Origin: Clostridia bacterium
GTDB lineage: Bacteria > Bacillota > Clostridia > Oscillospirales > CAG-272
Direction of reading: 5' to 3'
Assembly (NCBI GenBank): GCA_017410065.1
Contig: JAFQRL010000007.1
Location: 1 to 55,242, forward strand
DNA length: 55,242 nucleotides
A program made the position numbers and the translations under genes. The notes beneath the pieces are model-generated. The model was given only the letters and a program-made list of their open reading frames with translations. It was not told where the DNA came from and did no database searches. Below, piece by piece: positions 18,067-26,121 of the stretch (position 1 is its first letter; each line of letters begins with the position of its first letter).

Positions 18067-19389
18067 TCAGACGTCAAGCCTCGTCAGATCCTCAACGCTC
18101 TCGCGGCGCACCGCAAGATGATCCTCACCGTCTCGGAGCATAACCACGGCGGGCTTGCCGAGCCTGTTGTAATTTGAAGCCATTGAGTAGTGATATGCGC
18201 CTGTTGTGAGGCAGGCAAGAAGCTCGCCGCGCTTCACGTCCTCGGGCATAGGCACGTTTTCCTGGAGAATGTCTCCCGATTCACAGCACCTGCCAACAAC
18301 CGAGCAAAGCATATTTTCATTCGGCACAGGACGGCTTACGGGAAGAATGGTGTAGGGCGAGCCGTAGAGAGCAAATCTCGGGTTATCCGCCATACCGCCG
18401 TCAACCGACACGTAGGATTTATACCCGGGTATTCTTTTAACCGTGCCCACGGTGTAAAGGGTGAGACCCGAATCGGCAACGATGGATCTGCCGGGCTCAA
18501 AGCAAATAAAGGGAAGGGAAATGCCAAGCTCTGTGCAAATAGACATCATAGCCTTGGAGACAGCCTTAAGAGTAGCCCTGATATCAAGCTCGGGCTGCTC
18601 GGCAATGTATCTCACGCCAAGACCTCCGCCAATATCAAGCTCGCGGGTAACAAAGCCAAGCTTTCTTTCCATATCCGCAACGAAGGTGAGCATAGCTCGG
18701 GAGGTAGCAAGATAAACGTCGCCGTCGAAAATTTGAGAGCCAACGTGGCAATGGAAGCCGTAAAGATCAATATTTGAAAGAGCAAGAGCGATGGAGGTGA
18801 TCTCCTCCGCCTGTCCCGTTTCAATAGCCGAGCCAAACTTTGAATCCACCTTACCGGTGGCAACAGCCGCATAGGTGTGAGGATCGATACCCGGAGTTAT
18901 ACGAAGAAGCACCTTCTGCTTTATGCCCTTTTCACCTGCAATGCGGTTGATCGCGTAAAGCTCCTCAGCATTATCCACGACAAAGTAGCCAACGCCGCGG
19001 TCGATAGCATATTCGATATCGTAATCGGTCTTATTATTAGAATGGAAGTAAGCAAGAGAAAGAGGGAAGCCCGCAAGGCTTGCGGTGTATATCTCACCGA
19101 TGGAAACAACGTCTATTCCCATTCCTTCCTCGCAAACTATCTCGTAAAGCCTTTTGAAGGATGCCGCCTTTGATGCGTACATCACTCGGCCTTGACCGCC
19201 AAAGAAATCGGCGATAGACGAGGTATAGGCACGGCACTTTTCGCGTATCTTTGCTTCATCATAAAGATAGAGAGGAGTGCCGTATTTTTTTGCGAGAGGT
19301 TCAAGAGAGCAGCCTGCGAAAAGAAGCGCGCCGTCGGTGTCTCTTTCAAGATTGTCGCAAATCATTATTTCAATAATCTTCGTTGCCAC
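18067..19389 (-). CDS. lysA: Diaminopimelate decarboxylase
   Basis: LysA is a PLP enzyme that decarboxylates meso-diaminopimelate to L-lysine. The pocket lysine is in VMYASKAASF. Other landmarks are FHCHVGSQI, LDIGGGLGV, FEPGRSIVADSG and the C-terminal CCESGDIL with TGAYHYSMASNYN. I chose a GTG start at 19389, giving 440 residues, because AAAGGAA lies 7 bases upstream. The ATG at 19365 is an alternative with no comparable site. It is last in the dapA-dapB-ddh-lysA operon, 121 bp after ddh. Confidence 0.93.
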   Translation of the reverse strand: MATKIIEIMICDNLERDTDGALLFAGCSLEPLAKKYGTPLYLYDEAKIREKCRAYTSSIADFFGGQGRVMYASKAASFKRLYEIVCEEGMGIDVVSIGEIYTASLAGFPLSLAYFHSNNKTDYDIEYAIDRGVGYFVVDNAEELYAINRIAGEKGIKQKVLLRITPGIDPHTYAAVATGKVDSKFGSAIETGQAEEITSIALALSNIDLYGFHCHVGSQIFDGDVYLATSRAMLTFVADMERKLGFVTRELDIGGGLGVRYIAEQPELDIRATLKAVSKAMMSICTELGISLPFICFEPGRSIVADSGLTLYTVGTVKRIPGYKSYVSVDGGMADNPRFALYGSPYTILPVSRPVPNENMLCSVVGRCCESGDILQENVPMPEDVKRGELLACLTTGAYHYSMASNYNRLGKPAVVMLRDGEDHLAVRRESVEDLTRLDV

Positions 19390-19510
19390 TTTGTGTTCCT
19401 TTTTTAAGAAAATAAATGTAATTTGTAAATAATAGTAGTCAAAATCGGCTGAAAACAACCGATTTTGAAGAAAAGCTAAAAAATAAATTCAAAGATATAA
19501 ACTATAAAAA

Positions 19511-20488
19511 TCAAAGTAAATGAGCTCTGATCTCCTCGCCCGATAGGGGAGAAAGATCGGCGGGAGCGATATCAAAAACAGTCTTGCAGCCCGCCTCACC
19601 GCGAAGCGAAAGCTTGTATATAGCTCTTGCGTAAGCTAATATGGTGCTTGCTGTAAATTGAGGGTTTGAATCAAGCTTCAGGGAATACTCAATAGTGCAG
19701 GTGCTCTCGCCCGAAAGCCCAAGTTTGCCGTTTCTTATAACCGAGCCGCCGTGAGGCATACCGCGGTGATCGCGGCGAAGCTCATCCATAGAGATGAATT
19801 CAACCGTTGTGTCGTAATCCGCGAAGTAGTTTGGCATCTCCTTGATCTCTTTCTCGATGCGGGCAAGATCCGCCCCATCCTCCGCAACAACGTAGCACTC
19901 TCTTTTGTGCTTTTCTCTTGTTTTGAGCTCGGGACATTCACCAGCCCTTACGGCAGAGAGTGCCTCGGGCACGGGAACGGTGTATTGCCTTGCGTCAAGA
20001 ACGCCGTCGATCCTTCGTATTGCATCCGAATGACCCTGGCTGATGCCTCTGCCCCAGAAGGTGTAGTCCTTACCCTCGGGCAAAACGGCCGATGCATAAA
20101 GCCTTGCGATGGAGAAGAGACCCGGATCCCAGCCTGCGGATATAAGAGCCAGCTTGCGGGATGCCTTTGCCGCCTCGTCCACCCTTGCAAAGTGCTCGGG
20201 TATTCTTGCGTGAGTATCAAAGCTATCAATAACGTTGAAGCTTTTTGCAAGGCTCGGCGTCATCTCGGGAAGGTCTGTGGCACTTCCGCCGCATATTATA
20301 AGCACGTCGATCTTATCCTTATAATCAAGAATATTTTCGGAAGAGTAAACGGGAATACCCGTTAAGGTTTTGACTGCATCGGGATCGCGGCGGGTGAAAA
20401 CGCCAACTATCTCGCAATCGGGGTTGTACTTTGCCGCCGCTTCAACGCCGCGACCTAAATTTCCGTAGCCGTATATACCAATTCTCAT
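19511..20488 (-). CDS. ddh: Meso-diaminopimelate D-dehydrogenase
   Basis: Ddh makes meso-diaminopimelate in one NADPH-dependent step from tetrahydrodipicolinate and ammonia, bypassing the succinylase or acetylase branches. The 325-residue protein has the dinucleotide-binding GIYGYGNLGRG at residues 3-13, the CGGSATDLPEM segment, IDSFDTHARIP, and AGWDPGLFSIARLY with WGRGISQGHSDAIRRIDGV, all highly typical. Its place between dapB and lysA, with no dapD, dapE or dapF nearby, points to the dehydrogenase route being the main one here. Confidence 0.96.
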   Translation of the reverse strand: MRIGIYGYGNLGRGVEAAAKYNPDCEIVGVFTRRDPDAVKTLTGIPVYSSENILDYKDKIDVLIICGGSATDLPEMTPSLAKSFNVIDSFDTHARIPEHFARVDEAAKASRKLALISAGWDPGLFSIARLYASAVLPEGKDYTFWGRGISQGHSDAIRRIDGVLDARQYTVPVPEALSAVRAGECPELKTREKHKRECYVVAEDGADLARIEKEIKEMPNYFADYDTTVEFISMDELRRDHRGMPHGGSVIRNGKLGLSGESTCTIEYSLKLDSNPQFTASTILAYARAIYKLSLRGEAGCKTVFDIAPADLSPLSGEEIRAHLL

Positions 20489-20603
20489 ATATTTTTCCTT
20501 GCCCCAAAACGTGGGTGTAAATCTTAAAAATTCAGATCAAGGCTCTGCTGTGGAGCGTGCGAGCCTTGAAAAAAGGTGTGTTAATTTCTATCGCATTGCA
20601 GGA

Positions 20604-21368
20604 TCATATAGCCGATGCCTGCTCGTCAACAAGGCTTGCCATATCGTAGAGACCGACCTTGCGGCCCACGATGAACGCCGCCGCGGAAAGACCGCCCTCT
20701 GCAAAGAGTGCTCTGTCGTGAGCCTCGTGCTTTAAGGTGATGGTCTGGTTTTTCGTGCCGACGATGACCTCGTGAATACCAACTATGTTACCCATTCTGA
20801 TAGAATGGATGCCGATCTCCTCGGGCGACCTCTTTCCTTGGCCCGATCTTCCCGAGTTTGTGTATGCCTCGGGTCTCACAGAGCAAATAGTGTCTGCGAT
20901 CATAAGAGCCGTGCCGCTTGGAGCATCAAGCTTTCTGTTGTGATGGCTCTCAATAATTTCGATCTCTGCCTCGGGCATAGCCAGAGCGGTGATCTTCGCA
21001 AGCTCAATAAGAAGGGCTATTCCGAGAGACATATTTCTTGAATAGAAAATAGGGATATTTTTTGCCGCTTTATTAATGATCTCAAGCTCCTCGTCTGTGT
21101 GACCCGTGGTTGCAAGCACAACGGGGATGCGGCGCGCGACAGCAAAATCAAGGAGAGCGGGGGTGGCTGTGTGGAAGGAAAAATCCACGATACAGTCGAT
21201 AGCCGTATCCTCGGGCACCTCCGAGAAGCTACGCACCGCAAGAGAGTCAGAGGGGTCGGTATTCGGGTCAACTCCCAGCACAAGCTCGGCGCCCTTATAG
21301 CCCTCAAGGCAAAGCTTTTTTACCTCCTTGCCCATAAATCCCGCGTATCCGCTGATAAGAATCTTCAT
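20604..21368 (-). CDS. dapB: 4-hydroxy-tetrahydrodipicolinate reductase
   Basis: DapB reduces the DapA product with NAD(P)H to tetrahydrodipicolinate. The 254 residues contain the Rossmann start ISGYAGFMGKEV, VDFSFHTA, the catalytic region EIIESHHNRKLDAPSGTAL with the histidine pair and lysine, and a C-terminal LKHEAHDRALFAEGG. The N-terminal glycine motif is a little shorter than in E. coli DapB. It starts 10 bp after dapA, so the two are cotranscribed. Confidence 0.96.
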   Translation of the reverse strand: MKILISGYAGFMGKEVKKLCLEGYKGAELVLGVDPNTDPSDSLAVRSFSEVPEDTAIDCIVDFSFHTATPALLDFAVARRIPVVLATTGHTDEELEIINKAAKNIPIFYSRNMSLGIALLIELAKITALAMPEAEIEIIESHHNRKLDAPSGTALMIADTICSVRPEAYTNSGRSGQGKRSPEEIGIHSIRMGNIVGIHEVIVGTKNQTITLKHEAHDRALFAEGGLSAAAFIVGRKVGLYDMASLVDEQASAI

Positions 21369-21378
21369 TAAAGCCTCC

Positions 21379-22263
21379 TCAGATAAGCCCCTCTGCCTTC
21401 ATAAGCGAGAGAAGCTTCTTTTCGTTTTCGGGCTCCATAGGAGTTAAGGGCAGGCGAAGATAATTCTCGCCGTAGCCCATAGCCGCCATAGCCGCCTTAA
21501 CGGGAATGGGGTTTACCTCGCAGAAGAGCGCGTTGATAAGAGGAATGAGCCTGAGCTGTGCGTCTCTTGCCGCCGCAACTTCTCCCTTGAGATAATCCTT
21601 GACCATCTTGGAGGTCTCTGCGGGCATAAGATTTGAGAGCACCGAGATAACGCCCTTGCCGCCAAGGGAAAGAATGGGAAGTATCTGATCGTCGTTACCC
21701 GAATAGATATCTACCTTGTCTCCGCAAAGATGAGCAAGCTCGGCAACCTGCGAAAGATTACCCGATGCCTCCTTTATAGCCACGATGTTGGGATGCTCGG
21801 CGAGCTTCGCCATGGTGGCAGGGAGAAGATTGCAGCCTGTGCGGCTGGGTACGTTATAAAGAATACAGGGCTTTGTGGAAATATCCGCAACAGCCACGAA
21901 GGATTCGTAAAGACCTCTTTGGGTAGCTTTATTGTAATAGGGTGTGACGAGAAGCATCGCGTCCGCGCCAACCTCGCAGGCGTATTTTGTCAGCTCGATC
22001 GCGTAAGCCGTGTCGTTTGAGCCTGTGCCCGCGATAACGGGAACTCTTCCCGCAACTCTATCAATGCAGAATTTGATAGCCTCCTTGTGCTCTCTGTCGT
22101 CGAGAGTGGAGCCCTCGCCCGTGGTACCGACCGCGACTATCGCATCGATGCCCGCCTCGATCTGCCAATCGATGAGTCTGCCAAACTGCTCGTAATCTAT
22201 TCCGTCCTTGGTGAGAGGGGTAACGATGGCAGTTGCCGCGCCTGTGAATATTGTGTTTTTCAT
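21379..22263 (-). CDS. dapA: 4-hydroxy-tetrahydrodipicolinate synthase
   Basis: DapA condenses pyruvate with aspartate semialdehyde, the first committed step to lysine and peptidoglycan diaminopimelate. The 294-residue barrel has AIVTPLTKDGIDYE, GTTGEGSTL, the catalytic tyrosine in LLVTPYYNKATQ, YNVPSRTGCN, and the Schiff-base lysine in IVAIKEASG. The start at 22263 is fixed by a strong GGAGGAAC ribosome-binding site; the upstream in-frame codons are riboswitch sequence. First gene of the operon. Confidence 0.97.
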   Translation of the reverse strand: MKNTIFTGAATAIVTPLTKDGIDYEQFGRLIDWQIEAGIDAIVAVGTTGEGSTLDDREHKEAIKFCIDRVAGRVPVIAGTGSNDTAYAIELTKYACEVGADAMLLVTPYYNKATQRGLYESFVAVADISTKPCILYNVPSRTGCNLLPATMAKLAEHPNIVAIKEASGNLSQVAELAHLCGDKVDIYSGNDDQILPILSLGGKGVISVLSNLMPAETSKMVKDYLKGEVAAARDAQLRLIPLINALFCEVNPIPVKAAMAAMGYGENYLRLPLTPMEPENEKKLLSLMKAEGLI

Positions 22264-22303
22264 TATATGTTCCTCCGAATGGGATATTTTAAGCTCTGTT
22301 ACA

Positions 22304-22332
22304 ACAAAAAAAGATAGCCGCAGGGCTACCTC
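22304..22332 (-). terminator. Regulatory terminator of the lysine riboswitch
   Basis: Leftward GGTAGCC-CTGC-GGCTATC is followed by a run of seven T. It lies between the aptamer and dapA and is the likely OFF structure. Confidence 0.85.
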
Positions 22333-22370
22333 AAAAAACGAACAGGGCACAGATCCCATCATTTTCCTCC

Positions 22371-22527
22371 GATAGCTCAACGCATTTCTGCGACAGCAGA
22401 ACGGATATTCTCCGAGCTGCCAGCCAAAGATGCTTGCCAAGGCATCCGCTTCGGCACCCACGCCTTTCTCGCACAGCCTCGGCGGCTATTCAAGGTGCGA
22501 TAATCTTCGTGAAGTGCGCCTCTATCT
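22371..22527 (-). promoter_or_regulatory. Lysine riboswitch (L box) aptamer
   Basis: Read leftward, AGATAGAGGCGCACTTCA opens the aptamer as in the Bacillus lysC L box. GAAAGGCGTGGGTGCCGAAGC and GGCTGGCAGC are further conserved core segments. A closing CTATC at 22371-22375 pairs with GATAG at the 5' end to make P1. The aptamer is about 157 nt, close to the usual size. With the terminator at 22304-22332 it should stop transcription of dapA-dapB-ddh-lysA when lysine is plentiful. Confidence 0.92.
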
Positions 22528-22542
22528 CTGATTTATAGAAAT

Positions 22543-22571
22543 ATTTTAGCACATATATCTGCCCGTGTCAA
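22543..22571 (-). promoter_or_regulatory. Promoter of the lysine operon
   Basis: Leftward TTGACA (22566-22571) and TAAAAT (22543-22548), 17 bp apart, place the transcript start just before the L box. Confidence 0.8.
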
Positions 22572-22632
22572 GTGGTTTTAGAAAAATATTGAAAATATTG
22601 GCGGCAAGGATGAAATTGCGAGCTTTTCCTTC

Positions 22633-22661
22633 TTGACTTTTTTCCGATATTATATTATAAT
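22633..22661 (+). promoter_or_regulatory. Promoter of the GTPase pair with overlapping palindrome
   Basis: TTGACT (22633-22638) and TATAAT (22656-22661) are 17 bp apart. A perfect 20-bp AT-only palindrome at 22648-22667 covers the -10 box and could be an operator. A small GGCGC/GCGCC hairpin (22706-22719) lies between the GGAGG site and the ATG at 22727. Confidence 0.65.
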
Positions 22662-22726
22662 ATAATAGTTAAAGAATTTTTGCACTTCGGCAAAAGGTAA
22701 GGAGGGGCGCAGGTGCGCCAAGGATT

Positions 22727-24058
22727 ATGACAAAAATAGATATTTTCTCGGGTTTTCTCGGTGCGGGAAAGACCACTCTTATAAAGAAGCTTATCAAGGA
22801 GGCTTATGCGGGAGAGCGTGTTGTGCTTATCGAAAACGAATTCGGTGAGATAGGTATAGACGGCGGCTTCCTTGCGGATGCGGGCATTGAGATAACCGAA
22901 ATGAATTCGGGCTGTATCTGCTGCTCGCTTGTTGGCGATTTTTCAAAGGCACTCAAGAAGGTAACAGAGGAATATCACCCCGAGCGCATTATTATTGAGC
23001 CCTCGGGCGTAGGTAAGCTCTCGGACGTTATCCGAGCAGTGGAGGCGGCGGAGCTTGACGATGCAAGGCTCAATTCCTTCACCGCGGTTGCAGACGTTAA
23101 TAAATGCAAGATGTATTCGAAAAACTTCGGCGAATTCTATAATGACCAGATCGCCTCGGCATCGGCTATCGTCCTCTCTCACACCCAAAGCGCAAAGGAC
23201 CACAAGATAGAGGAGTGCGTTGCGCTTCTTCGCGAGAAAAATCCCACCGCCACCATCGTCACCACCCCTTGGTACGATCTCGGCGGAGCCGATATTCTCG
23301 CCGCAATAGAAAAGAGAGATACTCTAAAGGCGGCTCTTGAGGCTCTTGAGGCAGAGCATAAGCATCACCACGAGCATCACCACGATCACGGCGAGGGCTG
23401 CACCTGCGGCTGTCACGGTCATCATCACGATCACGATGAACACGAGCATCACCACGACCACGACGAGCACGAGCATCACCACGATCACGACGAGCACGAG
23501 CATCATCACGACCACGACGAGCACGAGCATCATCACGACCACGGCGAGCACGAGCATCACCACGATCACGGCGAGCACGAGCATCATCACGACCACGACG
23601 AGCACGAGCACCACCACGATCACGACGAGCACGAGCACCACCACGACCACGGCGAGCACGAGCACCACCACGACCACGATGAGCACGAGCACCACCACGA
23701 CCACGATGAGCACGAGCATCACCACGATCACGGCGAGGGCTGCACCTGCGGCTGTCACGGTCATCACCATCACCACGCAGACGAGGTCTTCAACAGCATC
23801 GGTGCCGAGACCACCAAAAAGTATTCCAAGGACGAGCTTTCCGATATACTTGAAGGGTTCAGTGAGGATACCGAGAGCTTCGGTATGGTCCTTCGTGCGA
23901 AGGGTATCGTTGAGAATAAGGACGGCGGTTGGCTTCACTTCGACTACGTACCCGGTGAGCCCGATATCCGCGAGGGCTCCGCAGGCATCATAGGCAGGCT
24001 TTGCGTTATTGGCGCAGGCCTCAACGAGGAAAAGATCAAGGAGCTCTTCGGAATATAA
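22727..24058 (+). CDS. G3E-family (CobW/ZNG1-like) GTPase with long histidine-rich repeat
   Basis: Metal-chaperone GTPase. The 443 residues begin with Walker A GFLGAGKTT at 9-17, then ENEFGEIGID and the metal-binding CxCC motif with C63, C65 and C66 in SGCICCSL. Residues about 205-350 are extraordinary: eleven 9-residue units HHHDH(D/G)EHE, flanked on each side by a GEGCTCGCHG block with three cysteines. A CobW C-terminal domain (about 360-443) with FDYVPGEPDI follows. CobW-family proteins deliver zinc, cobalt or nickel to target enzymes. The histidine arm probably stores or buffers metal. AAGGAGG precedes the start but is separated from it by a small hairpin. It is followed by a second GTPase 47 bp later. 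Confidence 0.93.
   Translation: MTKIDIFSGFLGAGKTTLIKKLIKEAYAGERVVLIENEFGEIGIDGGFLADAGIEITEMNSGCICCSLVGDFSKALKKVTEEYHPERIIIEPSGVGKLSDVIRAVEAAELDDARLNSFTAVADVNKCKMYSKNFGEFYNDQIASASAIVLSHTQSAKDHKIEECVALLREKNPTATIVTTPWYDLGGADILAAIEKRDTLKAALEALEAEHKHHHEHHHDHGEGCTCGCHGHHHDHDEHEHHHDHDEHEHHHDHDEHEHHHDHDEHEHHHDHGEHEHHHDHGEHEHHHDHDEHEHHHDHDEHEHHHDHGEHEHHHDHDEHEHHHDHDEHEHHHDHGEGCTCGCHGHHHHHADEVFNSIGAETTKKYSKDELSDILEGFSEDTESFGMVLRAKGIVENKDGGWLHFDYVPGEPDIREGSAGIIGRLCVIGAGLNEEKIKELFGI
23420..23716 (+). repeat. 27-bp tandem repeat encoding HHHDH(D/G)EHE units
   Basis: Eleven in-frame 27-bp units with synonymous CAC/CAT and GAC/GAT variation, followed by a partial twelfth. The synonymous differences argue for selection on the protein rather than very recent slippage, although copy number is likely to vary between strains. 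Confidence 0.9.
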
Positions 24059-24105
24059 GCCGTGAGAAAGCCCCAAAGGGGCTCTCAAAAGCAAAGGAAT
24101 AATAA

Positions 24106-25047
24106 ATGGAAATTGCAGTATATCTTTTCACAGGCTTTCTTGAAGCGGGCAAAACACGCTTTATAGCCGAAACGATGCGCGACCCCAATTTCAACGACGG
24201 CAAGCGCAAATATCTCATCATTCTCTGCGAGGAGGGTGAGGAGGAAATAGACCCCGAGGACTACGGCGACAACGTCTCCCTCGTTACCTTTGAGGAGGAG
24301 GGAAGACTCACTCCCGACCGTCTTTCGGCTCTCCAGAAGCGCGCAGGCGCGGATATCGTAATAATTGAGTATAACGGAATGTGGAATCTTGATAGCCTTT
24401 ATAACGCATTGCCACAGAGCTGGATGGTGTATCAGGAGATAATGGTAGTCGATTCCACAACGGCACTATCCTATAACGCAAATATGCGTCAGCTTATGGT
24501 GGATAAGCTCACAGGCTGTGAGATGGTCGTCTTTAACAGGACCACCGAAAGCACCGATAAAATGGCACTTCATAAGCTTGTGCGCGGTGTGAGTCGCAGA
24601 GCGAATATCTGCTACGAGGATATGCAGGGCGAGATCGAGTTCGATCAGATCGAGGATCCCTTACCCTTCGATATCAATGCTCCCGTTATCGATATAAGGG
24701 ACGAGGATTTTGCGATCTTCTATCGCGATATGACCGAGGAGTTCGAAAAATATTCGGGCAAGACGGTCCGCTTCAAGGGCATAGTTGCTCTTGACCGTGC
24801 GTTACCATCGGCGCAGTTCGCCGTCGGTCGCCATATTATGACCTGCTGTGCAGACGATATTGCATATCGCGGTGTTGTGGCAAAGGGAATGCCGGGTATG
24901 AAGCTTAAGACACGCGATTGGGTCATAGTTGAAGGAAAACTCGCAGAGGAGCCCTCGCCCATATACCGCGGCAGAGGCCCTGTTCTCACAGTAACGAAGC
25001 TTGAAAGAGCAGAGAAGCCCACGGAGGAGGTCGCAACCTTCTATTGA
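24106..25047 (+). CDS. GTPase-like protein fused to a YcgQ/TIGR03943-type C-terminal domain
   Basis: The 313-residue protein starts with a G3E-like P-loop, TGFLEAGKTRF (GKT at 15-17), and residues to about 190 keep an IIEYNGMW segment and a VVDSTTAL strand like CobW proteins. It lacks the CxCC metal motif of its neighbour. From about 215 to 313 the sequence changes to SGKTVRFKGIV, FAVGRHIMTCCADD and DWVIVEGKL, which resembles the soluble C-terminal domain of YcgQ/TIGR03943 proteins. Those are partners of the YcgR-type permease in predicted metal systems. The gene follows the histidine-rich GTPase on the same transcript. A role in metal trafficking is inferred. Confidence 0.72.
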   Translation: MEIAVYLFTGFLEAGKTRFIAETMRDPNFNDGKRKYLIILCEEGEEEIDPEDYGDNVSLVTFEEEGRLTPDRLSALQKRAGADIVIIEYNGMWNLDSLYNALPQSWMVYQEIMVVDSTTALSYNANMRQLMVDKLTGCEMVVFNRTTESTDKMALHKLVRGVSRRANICYEDMQGEIEFDQIEDPLPFDINAPVIDIRDEDFAIFYRDMTEEFEKYSGKTVRFKGIVALDRALPSAQFAVGRHIMTCCADDIAYRGVVAKGMPGMKLKTRDWVIVEGKLAEEPSPIYRGRGPVLTVTKLERAEKPTEEVATFY

Positions 25048-25100
25048 CGGGCAGTCACTAAAAACGCAAATCACAAAAATCTACCTTATTGGAGGCAGTT

Positions 25101-25943
25101 ATGGCAGAGGATTATAGGTTCCCCTTCAGAATGTATTCTGCGAGAGGAAACGGCGTAATCACAGAAGGATATCACGAAAAGTCGGTTGAGATCGTTGAGA
25201 TCACCTCGGGCACAGTCAATTTCCAGATAGGAACAGATACGGTCGAGGCGGTCGCGGGAGATTTTCTCTACGTCCCCTCCGCGCTCCCATTCCGCGCCGC
25301 GGCAGGTGAGGGCGAGGCATCGATGCGCGCTATGGTGTTTGATTCGGACATCATTGAGGCGAATATGGAAAACTTCGACACAGAGATATTCTATATGTTC
25401 TATATCCAGTCCAGGGGCAGAGTGACCGTCTTCAGGTCCGAGCACCCCATATATAACACCCTTCGCGCCTCTATGGACGAGGCGTACGAGGAGTATATCT
25501 CAAAGGACGTTTGCTATAAGCTTCCCATAAGAGCCAATATTTATCTGATAATGACGGCTCTGCTCCGCTATTATTGCGGCACAAAGGAAGAGCTTGACCG
25601 TATGATCTATCATAACGTTATGCGTCTGCGCCCTGTTATCGACTATATCTCCGAGCATTGCGGAGAGAAGATATACGTTGAGCTTCTTGCCGATATGATC
25701 ACCGTCTCTCCCGACTATTTCACGAAAATGTTCAAGGACAGCATCGGCAAAACGCCCATCGACTATATCAACACCGCGCGTATAAATCAGGCTCTCAAGC
25801 TCCTTCTCACCACGGATATTCCCGTGAACGAGATCTCCGAGCTTGCAGGCTTCTCGGGCCCGAATTACTTCCATAAAATATTCAAGCAGTATATGAACAC
25901 AAGCCCTCTCGGCTATCGCAAGATACGAATGGAGGCTAAATGA
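25101..25943 (+). CDS. AraC-family transcriptional regulator
   Basis: The 280-residue protein has an N-terminal cupin-like sensor domain (about 1-140, with GTVNFQIGTDTVEAVAGDFLYVPS) and a C-terminal pair of helix-turn-helix motifs of the AraC/XylS type (about 185-280): IYVELLADMITVSPDYFTKMFKD and INEISELAGFSGPNYFHKIFKQY-like segments. Such regulators usually sense a sugar or small metabolite and activate neighbouring genes. The ATG at 25101 follows GGAGGCAGTT. Its target is unclear; it sits 53 bp after the GTPase pair and is closed by a terminator. Confidence 0.88.
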   Translation: MAEDYRFPFRMYSARGNGVITEGYHEKSVEIVEITSGTVNFQIGTDTVEAVAGDFLYVPSALPFRAAAGEGEASMRAMVFDSDIIEANMENFDTEIFYMFYIQSRGRVTVFRSEHPIYNTLRASMDEAYEEYISKDVCYKLPIRANIYLIMTALLRYYCGTKEELDRMIYHNVMRLRPVIDYISEHCGEKIYVELLADMITVSPDYFTKMFKDSIGKTPIDYINTARINQALKLLLTTDIPVNEISELAGFSGPNYFHKIFKQYMNTSPLGYRKIRMEAK

Positions 25944-25949
25944 TCGATA

Positions 25950-25991
25950 AAGAGACCGTCTCGGATGTGAATTTGAGACGGCTTCTTTAAT
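25950..25991 (+). terminator. Terminator after the AraC regulator
   Basis: AAGAGACCGTCTC and GAGACGGCTTCTT form a 13-position stem with one mismatch, followed by a T-rich tail. Confidence 0.75.
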
Positions 25992-26038
25992 TTTAAATAT
26001 AAAATAATATAAAATATGAAAAAAGTTTCAAAAACCAC

Positions 26039-26067
26039 TTTACAAAACTAAATTAATGTAGTATAAT
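26039..26067 (+). promoter_or_regulatory. Promoter of the amino-acid ABC operon
   Basis: TTTACA (26039-26044) and TATAAT (26062-26067) with 17-bp spacing, 55 bp before the substrate-binding protein gene. Confidence 0.75.
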
Positions 26068-26121
26068 AGATATATCATTACCACTTTAGTTTGATAAAGT
26101 GCAAGAGAAAGGAATAAAAAA

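Noticed and set aside
23420..23716. 27-bp repeats as a possible CRISPR array
   Set aside because: The units are contiguous without spacers and encode in-frame protein repeats.
23324..24094. 256-codon leftward open frame opposite the histidine-rich GTPase
   Set aside because: It is the antisense of the CAC/GAC repeat, giving long V/L runs; no ribosome-binding site, and the sense gene has clear motifs.
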